Source: Legionellales bacterium
GTDB lineage: Bacteria; Pseudomonadota; Gammaproteobacteria; Berkiellales; Berkiellaceae
Direction: 5' to 3'
NCBI GenBank assembly: GCA_023266435.1
Contig: JAHFQF010000009.1
Span: 1-22,547, forward strand
Length of the DNA: 22,547 nt
Numbering within the stretch: the first letter of the stretch is position 1; the number at the start of each line of letters is the position of its first letter. Below are positions 6,166 through 13,839 of the stretch, piece after piece. A program made the position numbers and the translations under genes. A model generated the notes under the pieces. The model was not told the origin of the DNA, made no database searches, and saw nothing but the letters and a program-made list of their open reading frames with translations.

Positions 6166-7262
6166 TGACTAAAGTAGCATTGATTACGGGAATCACCGGT
6201 CAGGATGGTGCCTATTTAGCAGAGTTCCTTTTAAAGAAAGGATATGTAGTACACGGAATTAAAAGACGCACCTCTTTGATTAATACCGATCGTATCGATC
6301 ATTTGTATCAAGATCCGCAATCTAACCACCGTAATTTGATTTTACATCATGGGGATATGACCGACGCCACTAGCTTGATTCGTATCTTGCAGCAAACACA
6401 GCCCGATGAGATTTATAATTTGGCGGCCCAAAGTCACGTTGCGGTATCGTTTGAAGAACCAGAATATACTGCAAATGCAGATGGCTTAGGCGCTTTGAGA
6501 CTCTTAGAAGCTATCCGTATCCTGAAGCTAGAAAAAAAATCGCGATATTATCAAGCTTCTACTTCTGAACTGTACGGTTATGTACAAACCGTACCTCAAA
6601 ATGAGCAGACCCCCTTTTATCCCCGCTCCCCTTATGCCGTCGCAAAGCTGTATGCGTACTGGATTACAGTGAACTATCGGGAAGCCTATAATCTCTATGC
6701 CTGCAATGGCATTTTATTTAATCACGAGTCTCCACTCCGTGGAGAAACTTTTGTCACTCGAAAAATCACGCGTGCTTTGTGTGAGATTAAATTAGGTCTG
6801 CGCGACACATTGTATTTGGGTAATCTGAATGCGAAACGTGATTGGGGGCACGCTCGAGACTATATCGAAATGCAATGGCTCATGCTGCAACAAGATAAAC
6901 CTGAAGATTACGTCATTGCGACAGGGCATCAATACAGTGTCAGAGAGTTTGTCGAAACCGCTGCTCACTTATTAGACATTTCAATTACCTGGCAAGGCAC
7001 AGGGGTAGATGAACAGGGTATTGATGCAACCGGCAAAGTCATTGTAGCCATTGATCAGCGTTACTTCCGCCCTACTGAAGTAGAAACTCTTCTTGGAGAT
7101 GCCACCAAAGCCAAAGTGCAATTAGGTTGGAGCCCAAAAACCTCTTTCCAAGCATTGGTTGAAGAAATGGTCTTACATGATTACGCGTTAGCCCAAAAGA
7201 AACAACTACTTAATAAGACCTATACTACAACCCGTACACTCAAGGAATTGATGGATGCTTGA
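6165..7262 (+). CDS. gmd: GDP-mannose 4,6-dehydratase
   Basis: The enzyme converts GDP-D-mannose to GDP-4-keto-6-deoxy-D-mannose using NADP+. The 365-residue length is typical. GITGQDG (9-15) is the cofactor loop. KRRTS (33-37) is the usual GMD motif. STSELYG supplies S132, T133 and E135, and Y157/K161 are the catalytic pair in RSPYAVAK. NHESPLRG and KRDWGHARDYIE are hallmark GMD segments. The start is the ATG at 6165, 4 bases after GTGGAGG and overlapping the uxs stop; an upstream in-frame extension to 6081 lies inside uxs. The 3' end overlaps fcl by 8 bp. The product feeds the next enzyme directly. Confidence 0.96.
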   Translation: MTKVALITGITGQDGAYLAEFLLKKGYVVHGIKRRTSLINTDRIDHLYQDPQSNHRNLILHHGDMTDATSLIRILQQTQPDEIYNLAAQSHVAVSFEEPEYTANADGLGALRLLEAIRILKLEKKSRYYQASTSELYGYVQTVPQNEQTPFYPRSPYAVAKLYAYWITVNYREAYNLYACNGILFNHESPLRGETFVTRKITRALCEIKLGLRDTLYLGNLNAKRDWGHARDYIEMQWLMLQQDKPEDYVIATGHQYSVREFVETAAHLLDISITWQGTGVDEQGIDATGKVIVAIDQRYFRPTEVETLLGDATKAKVQLGWSPKTSFQALVEEMVLHDYALAQKKQLLNKTYTTTRTLKELMDA

Positions 7263-8229
7263 TAAATCCACCAAAATTTATATTGCTGGACATCAAGGCT
7301 TAGTCGGTAGTGCATTGGTGACAGAGCTTGCAGAAAAAGGCTACCAGCACTTAATACTCAGAACGCGTGCTGAATGTGATCTGCTGAATGTTGATCACGT
7401 GGCAACATTATTTCAAACTGAAAAACCAGACGTGGTCTTTTTGGCCGCCGCAAAAGTAGGGGGTATCCTCGCCAATCATCAGTTCCCAGCCGATTTTATT
7501 TATCAAAATCTGCAAATTGAACTGAATGTCATTCATCAAGCCTTTTTGAATGGTGTCAAAAGACTCGTTTTTTTAGGATCATCCTGTATTTATCCTAAAT
7601 TTTGTCCTCAACCCATGCAAGAAGCACACTTATTGAGTGGCGATCTGGAGCCCACTAACCGACCTTACGCCATCGCAAAAATTGCAGGCATTGAGCTCTG
7701 TTGGTCCTATAATCGTCAATATCAAACACAATACTTGGCGGTCATGCCCACCAATTTATTTGGGCCCCATGATAATTATGATTTACATACTTCGCATGTC
7801 ATCCCCGCCTTGATTCGTAAAATTGATGCTGCTAAACGCACTCACAGTCAACAAGTCACACTATGGGGAACAGGAGCTCCGCGCCGAGAATTTTTATACA
7901 GCCCTGATTTGGCTGCCGCTTGTGTCCATCTGATGGAGTTATCCGACGCAAAACTACACTCCGTTGTCCTAAATACCCCTGACCAACCACCGCTGATTAA
8001 TGTAGGCTATGGCAGTGATGTTACCATTTTAGAGCTGGCCCAATTACTTGCAGACATTATCGGATTTACAGGTAAATTTGTGTTTGATACTACCCTGCCA
8101 GATGGCACACCACAAAAGCTCTTGGATTGTAGAAAAATACATACGTTAGGCTGGAAGCCGCGGTATGATTTGCGAGCAGCACTCACAAAGACTTATGCAA
8201 ATTTTTGTGAGATGCACTGCGTGACTTAA
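7255..8229 (+). CDS. fcl: GDP-L-fucose synthase
   Basis: This epimerase-reductase makes GDP-L-fucose from GDP-4-keto-6-deoxymannose using NADPH. The 324-residue protein has GHQGLVG (12-18) and the catalytic set equivalent to E. coli Ser107, Cys109, Tyr136, Lys140 and His179, here S109, C111, Y138, K142 and H181. The family signature NLFGPHDNYDLHTSHVIPALIRK is split here as NLFGPHDNYD and HTSHVIPALIRK. The overlap with gmd implies translational coupling, and an AAGGAATTG sequence precedes the ATG. The stop overlaps the convergent ugd stop by 4 bp, leaving no room for a separate terminator. GDP-perosamine or GDP-rhamnose routes would use other partners, so GDP-fucose is the best product call. 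Confidence 0.95.
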   Translation: MLDKSTKIYIAGHQGLVGSALVTELAEKGYQHLILRTRAECDLLNVDHVATLFQTEKPDVVFLAAAKVGGILANHQFPADFIYQNLQIELNVIHQAFLNGVKRLVFLGSSCIYPKFCPQPMQEAHLLSGDLEPTNRPYAIAKIAGIELCWSYNRQYQTQYLAVMPTNLFGPHDNYDLHTSHVIPALIRKIDAAKRTHSQQVTLWGTGAPRREFLYSPDLAAACVHLMELSDAKLHSVVLNTPDQPPLINVGYGSDVTILELAQLLADIIGFTGKFVFDTTLPDGTPQKLLDCRKIHTLGWKPRYDLRAALTKTYANFCEMHCVT

Positions 8230-9542
8230 CCTCGGCCAACACCATGATAAACAAATCCCGCTTGTTTCACGGCTTCGATATCAAATAAGTTTCTACCATC
8301 AATGATCAGGGCGTCTTGAAGATTTTTCTTAATTTCACTTAAAGAAACTTTTTTAAAGCACGCCCATTCTGTCAAAAGCAACAGAGCATTTGCACCTTCT
8401 ATGGCTTCTTCCGCACTGTTTGCAAAAACAATCTCTTTATCAGTCCAAAGTTTTGTTGCTTGAGGATAGGCTTGAGGATCATAGACTTGAATATGCGCGC
8501 CTGCTTTCAATAACGTATTAATGACCCCTATACTAGACGCCTCTCGCATATCATCTGTGTCGGGTTTGAAGCTTAAACCCCAAATTGCAATGACTTTACC
8601 TGCCAATCGATCCCCATAATGCGCCTTGAGTTTTTCGGCGGGCCATAGCTTCTGGCGCGCATTGACAGCAGACACCGCTGTCAGCATGGGCATATCACAC
8701 TCCCATTGCTTTGCCATCGTAGACAATGCTGCAATATCTTTGGGAAAGCAGGATCCACCATAACCACACCCTGGCTGAATGAAGTGTGGACCAATGCGAT
8801 GATCAAGCGCAATGCCTTTTTTGACGTCCAAAATGTCTACACCTGTTTTTTCTGCTAAACGTGACAGCTCATTGATAAAACTGATTTTTGTTGCCAGCAT
8901 CGCATTGGCTGCGTATTTGGTCATCTCTGCGGCGGCACGTGTCATGCAAATGATTTTTTGCTCGTCGACAAAAGGAAGATAGCAATTTTTTACCAAGTCA
9001 ACTGCTTCTTTGTTTTCGCCCCCAATGACCACTCTATCTGGGATAAGAAAATCTTTCACAGCAGAGCCTTCGCGCAGAAACTCAGGGTTGGATACTAATT
9101 GCGCTTGAAAATCCACGCCACGCTCTGCGAATACTTGCTGCATCGCTGTAGTCACAATTGTTCCACTACCGATAGGCACTGTGGACTTAATCACCACGGT
9201 AGGAGCATTCTGAATCTGAGCAGCAATGCCTTTAGCAACAGCAATCACATGGCTCAAATCAGCACTCCCATCCTCATCGCTCGGTGTACCCACTGCGATA
9301 AAATGCAACACTCCATGCTGATATGCCATTAGCGCATCGTTTGTAAAAATAACGCGCTCCGCAGCAAGATTGGTTTGCAGCAATTGATCCAGTCCTGGCT
9401 CAAATAAAGGCACATGACCTTTCTGAAGTTGTGCGATCTTATGCGGATCAATGTCTTGGCAGACAACATGGTGCCCGCTTTCCGCAAAACACAGTGCTGT
9501 TACTAATCCCACATAACCTGATCCGTAGATTGAAATCTTCAC
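8226..9542 (-). CDS. ugd: UDP-glucose 6-dehydrogenase
   Basis: The enzyme oxidises UDP-glucose twice with NAD+ to give UDP-glucuronate, the substrate of the uxs product. At 438 residues it has normal bacterial length. GSGYVG (7-12) binds NAD; FIAVGTPSDEDGSADL and VIKSTVPIGSG are conserved segments; GCGYGGSCFPKDI carries the catalytic cysteine C265; the C-terminal domain includes WGLSFKPDTDDMREA. The start is GTG at 9542, preceded by AGGAAG about 7 bases away. It is convergent with fcl. A GDP-mannose dehydrogenase is possible in principle, but the close coupling with uxs favours UDP-glucose. Confidence 0.93.
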   Translation of the reverse strand: MKISIYGSGYVGLVTALCFAESGHHVVCQDIDPHKIAQLQKGHVPLFEPGLDQLLQTNLAAERVIFTNDALMAYQHGVLHFIAVGTPSDEDGSADLSHVIAVAKGIAAQIQNAPTVVIKSTVPIGSGTIVTTAMQQVFAERGVDFQAQLVSNPEFLREGSAVKDFLIPDRVVIGGENKEAVDLVKNCYLPFVDEQKIICMTRAAAEMTKYAANAMLATKISFINELSRLAEKTGVDILDVKKGIALDHRIGPHFIQPGCGYGGSCFPKDIAALSTMAKQWECDMPMLTAVSAVNARQKLWPAEKLKAHYGDRLAGKVIAIWGLSFKPDTDDMREASSIGVINTLLKAGAHIQVYDPQAYPQATKLWTDKEIVFANSAEEAIEGANALLLLTEWACFKKVSLSEIKKNLQDALIIDGRNLFDIEAVKQAGFVYHGVGRG

Positions 9543-9563
9543 ACCTTCGCTTCCTTTCCAAAC

Positions 9564-9580
9564 AAACCTGAGTTAGGTTT
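9564..9580 (-). promoter_or_regulatory. Small hairpin in the ugd leader
   Basis: AAACCT (9564-9569) and AGGTTT (9575-9580) can pair around a 5-base loop between the predicted ugd promoter and the ugd start. It could stabilise or attenuate the leader. The stem is short and AT-rich. Confidence 0.25.
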
Positions 9581-9589
9581 TTGCGCTAT

Positions 9590-9618
9590 AAAATATCTCT
9601 CAAAACTCGTCCTGCCAA
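9590..9618 (-). promoter_or_regulatory. Predicted ugd promoter
   Basis: On the minus strand TTGGCA (9613-9618) is followed after 17 bp by TATTTT (9590-9595). The -35 matches consensus at 5 of 6 positions and the -10 at 4 of 6. It lies about 48 bp upstream of the ugd GTG, so ugd probably has its own transcription start apart from the exporter operon. Confidence 0.42.
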
Positions 9619-9631
9619 ACTTTTTTATGCT

Positions 9632-10438
9632 TTAAAACCCTGAACTGGGGTTAAACAAAGTTTTTCTCCGATTATGAGACATAATCCTTTTTAAATAATA
9701 TTTAATCAGATTCCAGTAATGCAAACCAGTTAAAAAAATGGGGTGATTTAGATGATGCCAACGTTTAATACAATCATACTCTTTCAAAACGGCTGGAATA
9801 TTCCCGCATCCTACCCCATCATCCTGCCAATAGGCTACCTGTACATCCGATAAATATACGTGGATGGGATCAAAATAACTTCTGAGCAATAACTCATAGT
9901 CCATCGCATATTTTAAACGTGTATCAAAGTACCCATATCGTTCAAAATACCGACGATGCATGAGCAAGCCTTGATGAGGATAAATCATTTTGTACAAAAG
10001 CACACGCTGTGGAGCGCTGGGCCACACTGCCGGTGCAATTGTTTTAACCGAATGATCAGCATTTGCCATAATGACCTTGCCTGCTATCAAATCCGGTAGT
10101 GGGCTGCCTACTTTCTCCATTAATAACATGAGCGACTGTGGGTTTAAAAAGGTATCTCCCGCCCCTAAAAAATACAGATACTCTCCTGTCGCAATCGCTA
10201 CGCCTTTATTAAAAGCCTCAGAGATACCGCTGTCTGACTCACAAATCACTGTATCAATGTGGGATTGATAATGCGTTAAAATTTCCGCGGTGTTATCAGT
10301 TGAACAACCATCTATGACTACAATCTCTTTGGACGGATAGCTTTGTTTGATAATACTCTCTAATGAGATCGGTAACTTATCTGCTGCATTTTTACAGGCA
10401 ATAATAAGCGTAATTTTAGGAAAAGATACAACGCTCAA
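9632..10438 (-). CDS. Family 2 (GT-A) glycosyltransferase
   Basis: This putative cytoplasmic or membrane-associated transferase adds one sugar from a nucleotide donor. From a TTG at 10438 it has 268 residues: ITLIIACKNA and KEIVVIDGCSTDNT form the nucleotide-binding strands (about 9-50), ESDSGISEAFNKG follows, and LGAGDTF (91-97) stands where the DxD-type metal motif lies. A CKN-x14-Q-S-Y-P pattern and the SDSGI segment resemble WcaE-like transferases. The TTG overlaps the TGA of the exporter permease gene, with GGGAG 7 bases upstream, so the short overlap decides the start; the frame's extension to 10504 lies inside the permease gene. The gene probably shares the exporter transcript. Donor and acceptor are unknown. 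The C terminus is rich in basic and aromatic residues, possibly a membrane-anchoring tail. Confidence 0.85.
   Translation of the reverse strand: MSVVSFPKITLIIACKNAADKLPISLESIIKQSYPSKEIVVIDGCSTDNTAEILTHYQSHIDTVICESDSGISEAFNKGVAIATGEYLYFLGAGDTFLNPQSLMLLMEKVGSPLPDLIAGKVIMANADHSVKTIAPAVWPSAPQRVLLYKMIYPHQGLLMHRRYFERYGYFDTRLKYAMDYELLLRSYFDPIHVYLSDVQVAYWQDDGVGCGNIPAVLKEYDCIKRWHHLNHPIFLTGLHYWNLIKYYLKRIMSHNRRKTLFNPSSGF
9636..9652 (-). terminator. Weak hairpin at the end of the glycosyltransferase gene
   Basis: AACCC (9636-9640) can pair with GGGTT (9648-9652) at the gene's last codons. In the transcript the stem is followed by a mixed AU tract, not a clean U run, so terminator function is doubtful. 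Confidence 0.22.
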
Positions 10439-11202
10439 GAACGCACTCCCACACCTCTTTTCACAAGATAGTATGCCCAGACAAACAAGGTCATTGTAAA
10501 GCAAATCAGCCCTATGACAGAGCTCACTATGGGTACATCACTGATGCCTAATAGACTATAACGGAATACATTGACTGTATAAAAAATGGGATTGATGTGT
10601 GACACATGCTGCCAAAAAAGCGGTAATGCTTGTATAGAATAAAATACACCCCCTAAATAAGTTAACGGAGTTAAAATAAAGACTGGCACGAAATTAATGT
10701 CATCAAATTTTTTAGCAAAAATGGCATTAATCAATCCTGCCAATGAGAAGACAGTGGCAGTCAAGAAAATTACTAGGAGCAGGTAAAAAAGATGATGGAT
10801 AGAAAGTGGGTGAAAACTCCATGAAACACCCATGGCTAACAATCCAATGATCAATCCTCTAGAGATGCCTCCTGCAACATAGCCCATCAAAATGGCAAAA
10901 GGTGACATACTGGAAACATAGATTTCCTCAATATTTTTTGCAAACTTTGATCCAAAGAAAGAGCCAACAACATTTGCAAATGAATTATTAATCACGCCCA
11001 TCATCACCAAGCCTGGCGTAATAAAAGTAATATAAGAAACACCTTGCATGTCCCCTACCCGATCGCCAATGACTCGGCCAAACACAATAAAATACAATAA
11101 AATCGTAATCGTCTGTGGTAATAACGTTTGTGTCCAAATACGAAAGAATCGCTTGACTTCCCGCCGCCAGAGAGTCAGAAAAGCTATCCACTGTGCCTGC
11201 AT
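10435..11202 (-). CDS. yadH: ABC-2 type transporter permease (YadH-like)
   Basis: This inner-membrane permease is the partner of the ATPase encoded just upstream. The 255-residue protein has about six membrane segments, with a typical ABC-2 layout: an N-terminal amphipathic start (LWRREVKRFFRIW), then segments near 25-45, 60-80, 105-125, 135-160, 170-190 and 228-250. The central GSKFAKNIEEIYVSSMSPFAILMGY loop and the LGGVFYSIQALPLFWQ segment are characteristic of YadH/NodJ-like exporters. It starts 2 bp after the ATPase gene ends. Substrate is unknown. YadGH itself has no settled substrate, but the adjoining glycosyltransferase and sugar-nucleotide genes make a glycan or glycolipid plausible. 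Confidence 0.88.
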   Translation of the reverse strand: MQAQWIAFLTLWRREVKRFFRIWTQTLLPQTITILLYFIVFGRVIGDRVGDMQGVSYITFITPGLVMMGVINNSFANVVGSFFGSKFAKNIEEIYVSSMSPFAILMGYVAGGISRGLIIGLLAMGVSWSFHPLSIHHLFYLLLVIFLTATVFSLAGLINAIFAKKFDDINFVPVFILTPLTYLGGVFYSIQALPLFWQHVSHINPIFYTVNVFRYSLLGISDVPIVSSVIGLICFTMTLFVWAYYLVKRGVGVRS

Positions 11203-11204
11203 GT

Positions 11205-12134
11205 TTACTGCTCCTGCTGGCGGATAAGTTGTAAAAACAACTCTTCGAGACGATTGGTCTTATGCCGCATACTGGTGATATGTAGTCCGTGTTGATTAAA
11301 ATGCTCAAATAAATGATTTAATCGGGTACCCTGTTGATAAGTCACCTCTATACAGGTCTCATCGACTTGCTGCACATGAAATCCCGTCATTTTAGGTATA
11401 GTTTTTAATGCACTTTCTAAATCAATCACTAAAGTTTCTTCTTTAGTTTGTGAAAGTAATTTCTTGATAGAAGTATTCGCAATTAAATTACCTTTATCGA
11501 TGATAGCGACGTTACGACACAGCTGCTCTGCTTCCTCTAAATAATGCGTTGTCAGAATAATGGTCACCCCCGACTTATTCATCTCTTTTAAGAAATCCCA
11601 CATCTGTCGGCGTAGCTCAATATCTACGCCTGCAGTGGGCTCATCTAAAATAAGCAACTTGGGATGATGCACCAGACTACGTGCTATCATTAAACGACGC
11701 TTCATCCCACCGGATAAAGTGCGTCCGATGTCAAAACGTTTCTCCCAAAGACCCAACTGATGCAAATAATACTCTGCATTTTTTTGGGCGGTTTTTCGGG
11801 GTATTCCGTAGAATCCAGCTTGGTTAGTTACAACATCCAATACTGTTTCAAAAATATTAAAATTAAACTCTTGGGGTACTACACCAAGGTGTAATTTAGC
11901 CAATGTGCTCTGTTTTTCAATGTCGTATCCAAAAATCTTGACAGTCCCGGCGGTAGCTTGCGTTAAAGTTGCCACAATACCAATGGTCGTAGATTTACCA
12001 GCACCATTTGGACCTAATAACGCAAAAAAATCCCCTTGTTTGACTTCTAAATTAATACCTTTAAGCGCGACTACGCCTGTCGAGTAAGTTTTAGAAACAT
12101 TTTTAAGCTCAAGTGCAACGGTCGTGCTCATCAT
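11205..12134 (-). CDS. yadG: ABC transporter ATP-binding protein (YadG-like)
   Basis: This cytoplasmic ATPase powers the YadH-like permease. In 309 residues it shows Walker A GPNGAGKST (41-49), Q-loop VVPQEFNFN (86-94), signature LSGGM (140-144), Walker B LLILDEP (160-166) and the switch histidine in TTHYLEEAE. A C-terminal extension of about 90 residues follows, as in CcmA/NodI/DrrA-type exporters. The start could be either of two adjacent ATGs (12134 or 12131). It is divergent from the membrane protein at 12196, and the 61-bp gap must hold both promoters. Confidence 0.9.
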   Translation of the reverse strand: MMSTTVALELKNVSKTYSTGVVALKGINLEVKQGDFFALLGPNGAGKSTTIGIVATLTQATAGTVKIFGYDIEKQSTLAKLHLGVVPQEFNFNIFETVLDVVTNQAGFYGIPRKTAQKNAEYYLHQLGLWEKRFDIGRTLSGGMKRRLMIARSLVHHPKLLILDEPTAGVDIELRRQMWDFLKEMNKSGVTIILTTHYLEEAEQLCRNVAIIDKGNLIANTSIKKLLSQTKEETLVIDLESALKTIPKMTGFHVQQVDETCIEVTYQQGTRLNHLFEHFNQHGLHITSMRHKTNRLEELFLQLIRQQEQ

Positions 12135-12195
12135 GGATACTTGAATAGAAAAGTTATAGTATGGATGATATCAATTTTGGAGGGTTTAAACCAAC

Positions 12196-13017
12196 ATGGA
12201 AAGTTATTTAGAAAAGCCACAAACTATCGGGTTATTGCTGGATAACGCAGTCTGGTTGGTCAGGAAATATCTGATAAGCTTATTTCCCTTAACATTATTG
12301 TATGGTGTACTGCTGTTCTCTCCTAGTATCCTGCTAACCTATACTCCATTACAACTCACAGAAATCCTGCATCAGCATCAAACACCTTATTTATTAATAA
12401 ACTTCTATCTCTCTTTACTCACTGCTGGCGCTATTTTGTACCGCTTGTTTGCCTTAGCCAACAATAAACCCGTTAGCAATGGAGAAGCATTCTCTATCTC
12501 TCTACGGAAAAGCATTTATAGTACAATCACACTATCTGCCGTGCTCGCTTGCGTAGCGGGATGTTATTGGATCATTGATCAATATCTTATGCATGGTATA
12601 CGCATCAGCGTTAACCTCCCGAACTTCGGAGAGCAATCATTGAATCTCCTTGGGGTTGCTGTCAGTAGTTTAATCCTAGTGTATTTGACACCCAGCTTTG
12701 GCTTGGTGATCACGAAAAACCACGGACCTCTGAAAGCATTGACCGCCAGCCTGCGCCTGGTACACGGCAATTTAAATCGCACGTTGACCATTCTTTTCAT
12801 GGGAAAGCTCATTTATTTCGCGCTAGCATGCTCTGTGTTCATTCTCTTGTTCGCACTCTCTACAGTCATAGAGCTGAATCAAAAATTGTTTCTGTACCAC
12901 CTCATTGCGCAAACCATCGTTGCGGCTATCGCCAGTAGTTACCTCTTTGCTGTGTACTGCATGCTACTGATTGATTTAGACATTCGCTATCACATCAAAA
13001 AATACTTTAAAGAATAG
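12196..13017 (+). CDS. Multispanning membrane protein of unknown function
   Basis: This 273-residue protein has roughly six hydrophobic segments: near 28-48, 64-84, 105-125, 150-170, 195-220 and 230-258. There are basic residues at the ends, including a KKYFKE tail. Its architecture, with pairs of helices and a conserved-looking LKALTASLRLVHGN segment before the fifth helix, resembles the loosely defined YciC/GDPD-type membrane-domain proteins, but I see no catalytic motif. GGAGGG lies 11 bases before the ATG, a long spacing. It is convergent with the RDD gene, with only 4 bp between stops. I cannot assign a function. Confidence 0.75.
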   Translation: MESYLEKPQTIGLLLDNAVWLVRKYLISLFPLTLLYGVLLFSPSILLTYTPLQLTEILHQHQTPYLLINFYLSLLTAGAILYRLFALANNKPVSNGEAFSISLRKSIYSTITLSAVLACVAGCYWIIDQYLMHGIRISVNLPNFGEQSLNLLGVAVSSLILVYLTPSFGLVITKNHGPLKALTASLRLVHGNLNRTLTILFMGKLIYFALACSVFILLFALSTVIELNQKLFLYHLIAQTIVAAIASSYLFAVYCMLLIDLDIRYHIKKYFKE

Positions 13018-13021
13018 TCCT

Positions 13022-13750
13022 TTAGATATTTTTACTAATGGCTTTTAACTGTGTATAAAGTGCCCGATCGATGGTTTCATCAATGATCCCTTCTGGCGCC
13101 TCTTTACCAATATTCTTGAGAAATTCGCGAGCCAACTGCACACGGCGATCTATTTTCATGTTATCCCAGCGCTCTAGTAACTCCTTCAAGTACTGATGCT
13201 GCTCCGGATCCAAAGTGATGGTGCGCAACACGTGCTGATATCCTTGACTGGATTTATCACTGTGGACCGCGAGTGTGCCTGCAACCAGATCCCCAATGCG
13301 CACTTGATTTTCAGAGTACAATAAAGACAGCATACCGATGAGATAGCTGCCCGGTAACACATCAATCAAACGGAAAATATTGCGCAGAACGATGGCGTAT
13401 AAAGAAGGCGCTCTACCACGAAAAGTAATCAGCCGAATACCTACAAAACGTTTGCCTGGCGAAGCACCTTCGGAAAGACATTCACACAGGATCCCATACC
13501 CAAACCAGATCGCCAATAAAGGTCCGACCTCTCGCATGGGAAAGCTAAATTCCGAATCCTGAATATAACGGATTAACGAAAGTAGTGGATTGGTACCCCA
13601 GAACGACTGGCAAATTTGAAACCACAACAACACTAAAAATACTTTTAAAAGAAAATCTATGGCATAAGCATAAGCACGCGAACCTAACCCTGCTATGTGA
13701 TGGGTATGCTCATTTCCTTCTACATCAGCCACACTAATCACTCGTCGCAT
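13022..13750 (-). CDS. RDD-family membrane protein
   Basis: RDD proteins are small membrane proteins, some linked to ion transport or stress; the role here is unknown. From the ATG at 13750, which has AAGGAAGAG 6 bases upstream, the protein is 242 residues. The defining residues are visible: R25 and D32 in SRAYAYAID, and EGASPGKRFVGIRL (94-107). Membrane segments lie near 33-50, 76-92 and 125-146. After the RDD domain there is a soluble tail of about 80 residues, rich in charged residues and predicted helical, which is longer than in minimal RDD proteins. In-frame sequence back to 13825 lacks a ribosome binding site and overlaps the livK promoter. It is divergent from livK. Confidence 0.87.
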   Translation of the reverse strand: MRRVISVADVEGNEHTHHIAGLGSRAYAYAIDFLLKVFLVLLWFQICQSFWGTNPLLSLIRYIQDSEFSFPMREVGPLLAIWFGYGILCECLSEGASPGKRFVGIRLITFRGRAPSLYAIVLRNIFRLIDVLPGSYLIGMLSLLYSENQVRIGDLVAGTLAVHSDKSSQGYQHVLRTITLDPEQHQYLKELLERWDNMKIDRRVQLAREFLKNIGKEAPEGIIDETIDRALYTQLKAISKNI

Positions 13751-13780
13751 ACTTGCTCTTCCTTTTGCTACCATAACCTT

Positions 13781-13809
13781 TTGCACCCACAGTATAGATA
13801 ATTTACAAT
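13781..13809 (+). promoter_or_regulatory. livKHMGF promoter
   Basis: TTGCAC (13781-13786) and TACAAT (13804-13809) are separated by 17 bp. The -10 matches the sigma-70 consensus at 5 of 6 positions. Transcription would begin near 13816, leaving a leader of about 24 bases with AAGGAG before the livK ATG. I see no long leader, attenuator or clear Lrp site. Confidence 0.55.
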
Positions 13810-13839
13810 GGATTATCATCCGCACGCCAAGGAGTGGCC

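Noticed and set aside
10988..11308. A 106-residue minus-strand frame across the yadG/yadH junction
   Set aside because: It overlaps two well-supported transporter genes in another frame and shows no domain.
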